Shown in pieces: positions 12,445 through 23,673 of a stretch of DNA of 64,000 bases; the stretch's first letter is position 1, and each line of letters begins with the position of its first letter. The notes below the pieces were generated by a model. That model saw only the letters and a list, made by a program, of their open reading frames with translations, had not been told where the DNA came from and searched no databases. Source of the DNA: Globisporangium splendens (Eukaryota > Oomycota > Peronosporomycetes > Pythiales > Pythiaceae); contig VFIW01000011.1 of assembly GCA_006386115.1 (NCBI GenBank), positions 186,001-250,000 on the forward strand, written 5' to 3'. The position numbers and the translations under genes were made by a program.

Positions 12445-15155
12445 TCAGTGCGTCGCCACTTGGTTCACGCGTTTCGAGGCGCTTTCTTCTTCCTCGCAGC
12501 GCTTGCGGAACGCGCTCAACTGCTTCCGCAACCGCGCGGTCGACTGCGCCTTTTGCGTGAGGATCTCATCGAGTCGCGTGATGTACTTGTCGATGTCGCA
12601 GTCCACGACGTTGTCTTCCTGGATCTCCGCCAAGAGCTGCCCTTCTTCCGTCAACAGCTCGGCGCATTCCTGCAATAATACAACAAAACAAAAAAAGCAA
12701 ATGTAGCCATTCAGAAAGTGTGAAAAGAACAACAATGGCGCGGTTATGTGCATCGACTCAAATGGATACCTGGATGACGTTCATGTGCAGGCTCAGCAAG
12801 CTTTCTTGCTCTTCATACAACGTTTGAACCTGTAGCGTAGGTTGGCAGTTGCCAGTATTAGCACACTCAATACCAAAGCACCACACTCAGTAACGTACCA
12901 CGCCATGAAGCGTCTCGAGATCGTATTCGTTGGAACTTTCGCCATTCGACCCTCCTGTAAAACACAAAATGAACGAGCAGGTGGTCAGAAAAACTCACAG
13001 GCAAGACCAATCTCCAAGGCGACGGGAGTGAGACGCATACGTGAGTGCTTCCGCAGACTGTGATGCAGCATCCTGATGTCCTGGCTCAAGCCCGAGTCCG
13101 ATCAATAGCGATGGGCTTCTCGCAGCTCGTCCTCTCCTTCACCGTCGCCATCGCCTTCTTCAGGTTGGTCGTCGCCCCCCTCGTCGTCATAAAGTTCGGC
13201 GTCGTTTTCCTCAAGACCATCGTCTCCATGCACTCGCGTTGGCGAATGCACCCCATCGTCAGCGTCTGCCCAAAAGTTAGTGCTTTGTTCCAAGGATATG
13301 CATTTTAAACTATCACTTCAACCTACCCGTTTCAAAGTTGAAATCGTCTAGATCAACCGCAGCGACCTCAGCCCCGCCTTCGTCGAAAGCATCCGCAGAT
13401 ACGCGCTTTTCCTTGACCCGATCAGCGTAGCGAAGCGTGTTGACCGTGTGGTCTGACGACGACGAGCACGGAGAAACTGCTGCGATCATTACGGTTCTGT
13501 TTATCAATGACGACGAGATGAGATCATGCTCGGTATCGGTCAAAGTCAACAATTCATTGTGACCTCTTCTTCGCACTCACCTCGCTTTAGCGTTTACGAA
13601 TGAATCCTTCAGCACTTGGGTCAACTTGCTTGCGCGAAACGGAATATGTGCCCCACGGCCACCGCTGTCCAGCGCTCTGTTGTATTGGCAAACATCGTCA
13701 ACCGCAGTGTTCTGCGAATTAACACGAGCAACTGTGTACATACCGAAAGCATTCCTTTAGCGCCAGCAGACTCTTGTTGATCTCCGACGACTCCATTCGA
13801 CGCTGGCGGTTATGGTTCTTTGTATCTTGGCCGCGTTCGCTTCCAGCTAAATCGATCAAGGATAGTTTACCATACAATTGCGTACTCTCTCTTTCGCGGA
13901 TCGTGATCTGGCAGATGCAGTGCGAACGGGACGACACATCATTCATCTCTGTCGCGTGCATGGTTCGCAGGCTGTTGCCCTTGTTGATGATCTGCAGCAA
14001 TTCCTCCGTCGTTGTCGGCTGCACTTCCTCCAGGTCAACAATTTGCACTTCACCTGCGCCATCCTCGCGGATCGTGAGTCGCTTCCGATGTAGAAGATCT
14101 TGACAGCGACCGCCATAAATCTCGAAGAAGCTCACCCACACCTCGAGAGGTACGCCACTGCAACCATGCAGGAGACATTGAGTTACTTTGATAAACGGCT
14201 TGCCAAGAAGTATATCAAAGAAAATGCAGCTCACCGTTGCTCGAAGGCATGCACTTGCGCAAATACGTCCGCTGCAATTTGCTTTTGGATTCCTTGCATC
14301 GTGTGCGTTTTCCCACTCCCCGTTTGCCCGTACCTGCAGTTTCATGCGTCAATTAATTAGCACTCCAAACATTTTGCATTCATGAATCCGTATCACTTGG
14401 CATCTTCTTACGCGAATACCGTGACACGCCCACGATCTTGGAAGACAAATTTGACCAGCGGCTGTGCCGTGTAGCTGTACACGACTTCGTTTGGCGTCGT
14501 TTCATCGAATGCCTGGACCAGAAAGGAACATGCAATCTGCATTAAACTCTCGATGGCAAGATAACAATTTGAAAGTGACGTACGTGGTCGGAGCTGAACG
14601 CGTTGCTGTCGAGGTACTTGGTGATGCCGTCCACTTTCAGTTTGCAATCGTGGACAATCGCCATCGGGTTTAAGCACGTCACGGCATCGTAATCGCGTTT
14701 CTCCACTTCCTTCGCGTTCACCGGTCGCTTGCGCACACAAATCGTGATTTCCGTTTCCCCGGGCGGCGTATGTGGCTGCTTCTTCTCGCAATTCTGCTCT
14801 CGAAATCCTCGAATCATGCGCTGAAAGTCCACATCGCCCGGGTGGCCCATCTTCAGCATGCTCTCGACCTGTCGCTCTTCCTTCGCCGCCGCCATCGCGC
14901 GTCGCCGCTCTTCGCGGTTTTTCTCTATCTGCAATGCAACGAAAGAGCGTGATACACTTCAATAAGGATGTTGAAATGAAGGCACTGAATGGCATCCATG
15001 AAAACCTGCGCAATGGCTTGGATCGTGGGCTTGTTGTTCGCGGCAGCCGCGTGGGGCTTGTTGGACGACGCGTGCGCGGCATTTGCGGCGGGGGTCGCGC
15101 CGCCAGCCGCGCGGTTCGCGTGCGCATTTGCATTCGCATTCGCGCGCCACGCCAT
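12445..15155 (-). CDS. Kinesin-13 family motor (internal motor, microtubule depolymerase type)
   Basis: The start [19 protein letters not shown] (15155) leads into a basic neck [19 protein letters not shown] and [13 protein letters not shown] kinesin motor follows: [40 protein letters not shown]-loop [14 protein letters not shown] (exon starting ~14333), switch [15 protein letters not shown], switch [13 protein letters not shown] and the terminal motor segment [13 protein letters not shown] (~13420). A charged neck before a centrally placed motor, and the [19 protein letters not shown] wording, are typical of kinesin-13 (MCAK/KIF2). Those kinesins remove tubulin from microtubule ends at spindles and flagella. 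The C-terminal region is acidic and then coiled coil ([20 protein letters not shown]), ending NQVATH. About eight introns interrupt the gene. Confidence 0.86.
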
Positions 15156-15995
15156 CTGGAGCTCTTTTCTCCACTTCAACACTCGAAAATAAAAAAAGAG
15201 CATTTCGGGCAGCTGGCTGTTTGAGTTAATCCGGATAGCAAGGCAGTTTCCGGATTGAGTGTGTGGGCCACATATGCTTGCTCGAGGAAAACCTACCGTG
15301 CTTTGACAAAGAGACGAGAAGACCCATTTTAGCCAACCGTCATTCTACAAAATAGTTTTTATCCAATGAACGACTGTCGATACAAGAGTTGTGTCTTTGC
15401 AATGGACTTTTATTATCTGCGCATACAGTTCTCGTCTCAGATCTTTCTAAAATCTTGTGTTGCTGTTTCCGTTTCTTTTTTTTTTTCAGGGGTTGCCGTT
15501 GCAGGAACGTCTCATTTCTCTACCCTTTTTACACTGCACAATAGTCAAGTATACGTCCAACAACAGCCACAATGCATCGTTATCAGAAACATGATATACC
15601 TCTTTACAAGCTTTAAAAGGTTCATCCGCCTTGCCCTTCCTTCGATACTTTATGCCGCACACCTACAGTACGAAATGCTTCCTTCTTTCTTTCCCTACAG
15701 GAGTGCGTTCGTGTGTATGGCACCAATTATGGCGCCCTCTCTCTATTGCCGCCTCGCTCTCCTCTCCTCTGCATAATCCGCTACGAGCGGGTGTTTTGGA
15801 TCGCGTCCTTCCACATTTCCCTATTAGCTGCTTGCTAAAGGAAAGTGCGAGTCTCTCGACACAGGTCAAGAGGCACGCGCGACCTGCCACACGCCTCTTG
15901 AGCAAGTCCGCATTTCTCTCATATCCCCGCATTCCGGCATTTGCGCTCAGCTCCATACAACGTGAGCGTCCGTTCGCAATAACACAAGCAGAGTA
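15156..15995. other. Divergent intergenic region between kinesin and F-box/MATH/ZZ genes
   Basis: This 840-bp gap must hold both promoters. A T-run (~15477-15486) and short ORFs on both strands are present, but none has splice-consistent extensions or a recognisable product. I see no repeat or RNA gene. Confidence 0.5.
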
Positions 15996-18494
15996 ATGAC
16001 CTACGCCGACGTCGGTCGCATGCGCCAGAGTCCCATGACGACAGCAGCAAGGACAACGCGAGCGAATACCGCCGCGTCGCAGTTGTCCAAGAAGCAGCAG
16101 TGGCGCGACGGCATTGGTGGTGGTGGTGGTGCGCTCCACAGCGATCCAATGGCGCCTTTGAAGACCCGCGCGAGCGTCGACTGCATGGAGATCGAGCACG
16201 CGCAGCTCCTGCTGCTGCAGCGGGAAGAGCAGTTCTACCAGCAGTCGCCCACGGATGCGACAGCGATGATCATGGACGACTACGATATGGTGACGATGGA
16301 AGACGAGAATGGAGATGCAGACGAGACGATGCTACTCTCGCCAACAGTTGCACCGTCGACGGTGCACACGCTGCCGCAGGAGATGCTGCAGCACATGCTC
16401 AAGTTCCTGGACGGTCACTCGCTGCTCGCGTGCTCGCTGGTGTGCCGCGCCATGACGCCGCTCACGTATGACCGCGACGTGTGGAAGAACATCTGCATGC
16501 AGCAGTGGCCGACGCTGCAGACGCAGTTCCTGCCGCAATTACCTGGCGCCCCCGATTACGATGTACGTCTTTGTTGATCAGTGCGCATTTGCCATGTTGA
16601 AGCTGATACTGACAATCTATCTTTTGTGTGGATATGCTCGCAGCTCATTCGGTTGTATGGCGGCTGCTGGCGCCGGTGCTTCGTCGAGCAGCACCAGTTC
16701 AACGCGCGCGCCGAGCTTCGCATGCAGATCCCGCAGTTCCCTGCACTGGCGGCGACGATGGACGTGGACAAGATCGTCTCGGAGACGTTTTCCATCGGCG
16801 AACACCGCTTCTGTCTGTGGATCTTCCCCAATGGCAACCCGAACGAGCCGCAGTATGCGGGCAAAGTGCTGAGCGTGTACTTGGTGCTCACGGATCTCGA
16901 GCGCCGCGCACCGAGTTGGCTCACGTGCGCAGTGTTTTCGCTCTCGGTTGTCAATCACGTGGACCCGAGCAAGCGCATCGAGTGGCACTCGTGCCTCGTC
17001 GACAACAAGTTCGATCACCAGCTCAACAATTGGGGCGTGCACTCGCTCGGCGCGCTCAAAAACCTCACGAACCCGGAGAACGGCTTCCTGCAGCAGGACA
17101 ACACGCTCACGGTCACGGCCAAGGTGCGCTTGATGAGCATCACGTTCCGCGTCGTGCGCGAGCATGACATGAAGTGCCACCACCATCTGGGGCTTACGGA
17201 TCTCGCGCGCGTCGATACGGTCGAGTTGCCGTTTTGCTGCACGCTCCAGGACCTGCTGAAGGTGCTCCAGACCAAGTACAATCTCGAGAGCGACCAGGTC
17301 AACGTCTGGTGCTTCAACCAGCCCGTGGTCTCGGGTCAGGCGCTGCGACCAAGAAAGCTACTCACGCACGCGAGCGTGGACCCGCGTCAGCCTATGTTTG
17401 GCAATCTGCTCTGCGACGGTGTCGACATTGACGCGTACTCGTTTTGCCATATCTACGTGGAAAGCAAAGTGGACGATGATGCGCCTCTCGAGTGTGCGAC
17501 AATGGCAACTTCGTATCGCACTGAAGACGGCATTTCCTCGGCCATGGACGTGGAAGCGGACTCGGCTGTGCTCTGTGCAAACGGACATGACGGTGGATAC
17601 CTCTTCGTGAAGATCATGGACCCGCGCACACAACAACTGGAATATCTCGGACGCATCAACTTCGCAGCACACTTGACGACGAGTATGATCTACGATTGCG
17701 TTGCCAAGCACGTCGGATGCGCGTCGTCGGATCTGATCATGTTCAAAGAGGAAATCGCGCCGACTGTGGTCTCAGGTCCCATTGCATCGAGTGACAAGCC
17801 TGTCATGACGGCACAATCCCAATTTGATCACACGTACAACGGTGGCTTGTTGCACCCGACGGACATTGTGATCTTCACGCTTCGTGGCCATTGTACCCAG
17901 AACGCATTCGTGACGACGATGGAGAATTTGCTGTGGACGCAATACGCACACGCCGAGTCCCTCGTGCAGGACTCGTTCGCGGTGCCGACGTTACAACAGA
18001 TCGAGACGCTCGCCGAGAAGCTCGACATTCCCAAATTCCGCGTGCGCAGCGCGTTCCGCAAGTGCAACGAAGACGGGCGACGCACACTCAAGTACATCAT
18101 GGAAGGTCGCCACCTGGGCTTCATCTGCGATTCCTGCGGCGAGACGGACTTCAAAGGTCCGCGATTCAACTGCTCACTATGCGCCGACTACGATTTGTGC
18201 CGCGCCTGCAATGGTACGTTTTTTTGTGTTTGTTGTTGTTTTGTTGGGCAAAATTGTAATCGTGAGCGGAAAACTAACATCGTGAGATTGGCTTTCCTTG
18301 CAGCACAATGTCAGGAGGTGAGCCACCGGTACGCGAACCGCGACGGAAAATGGCAGCGCGTGTACAACTTCAAGGAGCACAAGGTGGCGCACCAGATGCG
18401 CGAGATGATGCCTGTGTTCTACCAGTACCGACCGGACAAGAACGCGCGGCTCCATGGCCACGAAGACGCCGCGTTCATGGTCATCCAACAATAA
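15996..18494 (+). CDS. F-box + MATH-like + ZZ zinc-finger protein
   Basis: There are three exons: 15996-16562, 16644-18213 and 18304-18494. Exon 1 ends in an F-box (TLPQEMLQHMLKFLDGHSLL, ACSLVCRAM, DRDVWKNIC), the motif that docks on Skp1 in SCF ubiquitin ligases. Exon 2 carries a MATH/TRAF-like domain (HRFCLWIFPNGNPNEPQYAG, FSLSVVNHVDPSKRIEW, WGVHSLGALKNLTNPENGFL). A USP7-like linker with ubiquitin-like folds follows. A UBA-like segment (FRVRSAFRKCNEDGRRTLKY) leads into a ZZ finger (FICDSCGETDFKGPRFNC, CADYDLCRAC) completed by exon 3. MATH domains bind short peptides and ZZ fingers bind N-terminal or histone tails, so a substrate adaptor role is likely (inference). Intron 2 is 90 nt with no stop in frame, so its retention would simply insert 30 residues. 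Confidence 0.8.
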
Positions 18495-19073
18495 CAGGAA
18501 GAAGAATGAATATGTGCAGTAAACCAAAGTCAAGTAGTGTGTGGACGACGACGCCATCCATATATATATATTATCGATCCCACATGGATCCAGCAACACA
18601 CACAAGGGAAACCAGTGCAGTTATCTAATAGACGAACGAGGAACGACAGAAAAAACTAATGCGATCAATATCCCAACACGAGTTAACAATGCACACAGTG
18701 AAGCAGCGTATAGAAAAAGAAGACGAAGCAGCAAACAAAAAATAGCCAAACGTGTTTGTACTCTAACCAATATATCAAATCCATCATTTTACTTGTGTGA
18801 TCGCCGCACGCACGCATTTCCCCTTCCGTCTTCAACGCAGGGAGCTCTCAATGCTTCGTTCTCTTCTTCTGGCGCCATTTTCACACTCCACCGCCTCGAT
18901 TTTATTCATCGTCATTTTTCAATTTTACACATCCGTAACCACCCATATACATAATATTCACAGAGAATGCACACCCCGCACGTCTTCTTCTCTTCAGCCA
19001 ATGCGCGGTTCTCGTCGTTTGTTTCTTGTGTTTTCTTCTCATTCCGCATTCGCAAAAAGGCAAAATGAGCTGG
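18495..19073. other. Convergent intergenic region, shared 3' flanks
   Basis: This is an A+T-rich region (TATATATATAT near 18562) between the stops of the F-box/MATH/ZZ gene and the PX kinase gene. I see no coding signal, RNA gene or repeat beyond the short AT run. Confidence 0.5.
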
Positions 19074-21343
19074 TTATGAAATCGAGTAGTTGCGCACGCC
19101 GTTGTCGTAGCCTTCGCCGCTTAACCGGAAATCTGAACCACGCGACTTGGACGATGAGATCGTCTTCGGCGTGTACGAGAACCCGTTGAACTCGTTCTTT
19201 GGCGACACGATCAAACGCTTGTCTTGCTACAAAGTCGCAAAAACAAAATTTCATAACGCACAAGTTAGTATTTGACCGTCAACTACCATAATAAACGCAA
19301 AAATTGAGGTGCACGGACCTGAAGAAAATGATGATCTGGCGCTTCTTTCGTGAACTCGCGGTCGAAATTCTGGATGTCGGTTGGGCTGCGCACGCGCGGC
19401 TTGAACGGTGGCTTCACGCCTCGGTTTTCCAGGATGGTCCAGTTGATTTCGGCGAAAAACGGGTGGTTCTTGATATCCTGGACGCCTCCACCTGGACGGC
19501 AGCCCAGACGGTACGTTGGGTCACGTTCGAGCAACCCCGAGATGATGCTCTTCACTTCAGCACTAAGACCGAAATGTGACGGGAACTTGAGCGGCGATTT
19601 CATGATCTTGGTGCACATCTGCTCGATGTTGCGGTCAAAGAATGGCGGCCACCCCGTGAGCATCTCGTACATGAGCGTACCGAGACTCCACCAGTCGACG
19701 GCCTTGCCGTACTCGGTCTTCTTCTTGCGACTGATGAGCATCTCCGGCGCGAGGTACTCGGGCGTGCCGCAGAACGTCTTGGCGCCGGAGAAATCCGTGC
19801 AATTGGTCTTCGAGAGTCCAAAATCCGTCAGCCGAATGTGTCCGTCCTCGTCGAGCAAGATGTTCTCGGGCTTCAAGTCTCGATAGATGATGTCCTTCGA
19901 GTGCAAGTGGCCAATCGCGGAGACCAATTCTGCGGCGTAGAACCGCACCATGGCTTCCGAGAACGACCGGAATTTCTTTAAATGGAAGAAAATCTCGCCA
20001 CCGCAGCAGTAATCTGAGATCATGACGAGTTTGCTCTGGGTCTGGAACGCAAAGCGGAGCCCAACGATGAACGGATGGTCGATCGAGCTCATGATGTGGC
20101 GTTCGGTCATCGTGTGGTTCACCTGGCTGCGCTTCACCAGTTCGGATTTCCGGAGCACCTTCATCGCCAAGATCTCGCTCGTCGTCTTGCGTTTCACCAT
20201 GTACACCTTACCAAAGGATCCCTTGCCGAGCATCTTTAGGATCTCAAAGTCCGTCATCGTGATGAGCTGTCCCGAGCTCCCGGGACCAGACGACGACGAC
20301 ATGCTGCCTCCGCTCGCTGGCGTCATGTTGCTGCCTCTGAGGTTCGCAATATCCGAAAACAGATCGGCTTCCTGGTGCTCCTCTTCGTCACTGATTTGGC
20401 CCAGGCCACCGGACAGGAATTCCACGAGCTCCGCGGGCCGAGGTCGCAGTGTCAGCACGGCGTTCATGTAGTTCTCGATGCCTTCACGGCGCTGCTCGAT
20501 CACATGCAATGACAGCGACATGAAGAACTTCTTGGGCGGGAAATACATCTTACTCACCGCAGCGTACTTGTGGCGCAGCGTCTTGTGCAATTCGCGGAAG
20601 TGGCTATAGCGCTTCTCGAGCATCGTCACGCGACCATTCTGGTATTGCACGTACACTTGGAACACGGTGTATCGCTTGCCCTCCGCGGGCGACGACGACG
20701 ACGATGCGTTCGGTCGTCCAGAGATCACATTGCCCGCGCTGCTGGACGACATGCGACCGCCATCGGTGCTCTTCCCCGTCCACGAGCGGATGCCGCCGCC
20801 GCTGGCCACCATGGGCGACGTCGCACTCACCACGTGGTGCGAGCGTCCGTACTCGACGTGCTTGGACTTCCATCGCGGGATCTCGACCTTCAGGATCTCG
20901 TTGTCTTCCGTCCTGCGCTGCGAGTTCGACATCGTGGACGTGGACCCATTGCCCGCCGTTGCGGCCGTCGACTGGTTGTTGGTCGCGTAACTGCCTTGCG
21001 CGCGTCCGCTGGCTGTGCGCACGTGCGGATTGCTGTTGCTGCTGTTGTCCACATGCGGCAGCGAGTGCCGCAGCGACTGCTTCGGCGCATTGTTAGTACT
21101 AGCATTGCTGCTCTGCATCTGGTAGCCCGCGTTCTGCGAGCGCAAAGGCGCTTGCTGTCGACTCGTACTATTTGCTGAGTACTGCAGGTTCGCGTTCGCG
21201 CCGCTCGTGCGCACGCGCGAGCCCGACGTCGCCGACGCCGACGCCGACGCCGAGAACAGGGAGCTGCTGCTATTTGGAGCCGTGTGGCGCGCGTACACGT
21301 CCGGGTTCGACTGCCGCATGTACTCGTCCGTGGCCGCCGGCAT
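19074..21343 (-). CDS. PX-domain AGC protein kinase
   Basis: There are two exons, 19319-21343 and 19074-19226. The intron joins HHFLQ to QDKRLIVSPKNEFNGFSYTP. Residues ~1-220 are Ser/Asn-rich low complexity. A PX domain (YTVFQVYVQYQNGRVTMLEK, RYSHFRELH, YFPPKKFF) lies at ~225-315 and should bind phosphoinositides. The kinase domain at ~365-625 is complete: GKGSFGKVY glycine loop, AMKVL lysine, YRDLKPEN catalytic loop, LTDFGLSK (DFG) and GTPEYLAPE activation segment. The AGC tail ends in FNGFSY, a hydrophobic motif (F-x-x-F-S/T-Y). Domain order matches SGK3-like PX kinases, although the tail is followed by a further ~35 residues. A role in endosomal phosphoinositide signalling is inference. 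Confidence 0.88.
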
Positions 21344-23673
21344 GCTTGAGAGTTTGTATGGCGTCTAGTATCTGCAAGTGCGTGCGCTGGCTGCTTGCTC
21401 TCTCTCTCTCTCACTTGCGTGAGGGAGGGGAAAGCCGGGATTATGCATTTAGAGAGGGACAGAGCGAGGTTTTTTGTGCGACGTTGTGCCCTGTGTAATG
21501 CGTATATTCGCACAATCAGGAACATCATGCAACTGACAACTTGTATTGCGGTTGCATCCATGACCAATATAAAGAGGGTCGTAGTGTAATAATAGAGGTG
21601 AACAAATACGCTTGTGTTGTCTGGCGACTTGCTGTTGTCGGCAGGTTCGGCATGCTCAACCAGATACGCAAGCCACATTCCGCAGACCAGACCTTCATTC
21701 TGTCTCTCGCAGACAAGCCGCTAAGTCGACACTCGACAATCGGACGCCAGGCGCGTTCTTCGCGCTTCCTTCCTCCGACCAATTGCTCTCTGTAGTCAGT
21801 GCTGCATTGGTAATGACCTTGCATAGATTATAACGAGTGTGTAGCCAGTAGTGGCTGCATGCGCTTACCAAAAAGTGTCATGACCCGAAATTGGCCTCCT
21901 GTGGAATACTATATCACGCTATAATAAGACGGATGCATTGAGGTGACTAGGGAGAGAGTGGTCGCTGGTGTCCTGTTTGTTGGCAGCAAAACTTCTTGAC
22001 TCTGCTTTGGGACTGTCTCGACCTTGGCTTCATGTCTTGAGCATGGAAAAGTAATCGGGAGGACGCGATTGTCTCTGTGGTGGTGCTGCCAATTTTCGAT
22101 TGTATCTCAGCTCGCAGTGCGCTGCGTGACCGAGCGAGTGGCGCAATGAGAGGGACGTGGATGGACTCAAAATGGAGAATACAAACAAAAAGTGTGAAAG
22201 ACAAAGTCAACGAAGTTGAAACGAGATCTGCGGGGTTTGCACAGCACCATCCACTCATTCTAAACAAGTTGCTATTGGTCGAAAGCAGTGGCCATGCCTC
22301 GCAGTCTCTTCATATTTGCGGCGATGGATGCAACACATCCTGGTGGCATCCAAAGCGCTGGATGCATTTGGCGCAGAGACGGTGGTGCGTCTTGCTTTTG
22401 GATTAATCGAAACGCACGTCTCTCGATCGCCATTCCAGCCAGCGACGATGGCCGATCACAACCTGCTGCTTGCTTATCACTCATTACAGCAGCTGTCAAC
22501 GAGAGTTGCCGCTGCATGTCACCAGTGCTTTTCCCTCTTTTGGCCGATTCAAAAAGTGCCGAAACTCTTCCAAACGCGAGCAGCTTTCTTTTTCCTCAGG
22601 TTCGTCGATTGTTCCTTTCTTGTTTTTCTTAACTGGAAGTGTGGGACGAATACGGTCAATTGGGAGCTCGTGACGGTGATGGATGATCCCTTGTTGTCGC
22701 CGTCAGTCGCATCATCCCCGTTTTTCTCATCGACCCTCTCAGCATGTCAAGTCACAAGAAGCATCGATGACGCTGTCGACTTTGGCTGTCGATTTAGCGC
22801 TTGAACATTGCTCAAGGAAGGCATCCAAAGCGCAGCTCAGGTATGACAGAATGCATCCCCCATGCAATTCATTTCGCTCTCTCTCTGTGCGTCATATGGA
22901 CATCCAGATATTTGACATGCGGCGGCGTACATGAGTGCAATTGCATACCAGCCAGCTCTCAAGTGTCAAACTCTATATTCAGGAGACAGAAACAAGATGA
23001 AAGGGATGCAAACAAATCTGGATGCGACAGCCAGGTGGTGGTGTTCGCTGGATGGGCTACGCACACATGCGCATGCACGCTCCGTTTGTTTCCGTGGCGA
23101 CTCGCCTTTCCACTCGCTCGTGGATTTTTTCGTTTTCTATGATACGATTGCTCTCTCACTCTCTCCACCGCCGCGATCGGGACGCACGATCGATCGTTGC
23201 TTCAGGTGTTTACGAGACGCACAATGGCGGTTCACTGGCGTTGAGCTGCGTGTTGATTGTGAAAGTGGTGTCAGTTTCAGCTGAATGCAATGTGTGACTT
23301 GGTCGTTTTGGTGCATCGACAGAGGAACATTAGCGAGATTCGAACAATAAAAGCACTGCGACTTGTACCGTAAGACTGTGATGCGAACCGTTTGTAGCCA
23401 TTCGTTTCGTGTTGACTTGCGTCGCTGCGAAAGGCTCCACGAAACGGTCAGAACGCCAGTAAAAGATACTTTATCCATTCGTTTGCTTCCAAAAAGATCC
23501 CATCGACACTGTACGCCACGAAAGACAAGACAGCCCCAGAATTTTTCTGCTTTGAACAACGCTCGTCGATTTGTATATGGACACATTCATGTCTAGAAAA
23601 TAAAAGAAACTCATGGATGCAGTTCGCTCGTTCGTTTGTTTGCTTGCTGGTTCTAGACGAGGGTGCGTCGTGA
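21344..23673. other. Gene-free region, 2.3 kb
   Basis: No ORF here shows family motifs or splice-compatible continuation. A CT-rich microsatellite (TCTCTCTCTCTCTC, ~21400) lies just upstream of the PX kinase start. The 14-mer GGCATCCAAAGCGC occurs twice (near 22344 and 22820), suggesting a short duplicated relic. An ORF of 162 codons at 22316-22804 has no recognisable features. Confidence 0.45.

Noticed and set aside
16617..17186. 189-codon minus ORF opposite the MATH region
   Set aside because: Shadow frame; the plus strand carries the conserved domain.
20570..21178. 202-codon plus ORF opposite the PX kinase N-terminus
   Set aside because: Arg/Ala/His-rich mirror of a low-complexity Ser/Asn region; no independent evidence.
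22316..22804. 162-codon plus ORF in the 21.3-23.7 kb gap
   Set aside because: It has frequent Phe/Ser and no domain, and overlapping ORFs of similar size exist on both strands.
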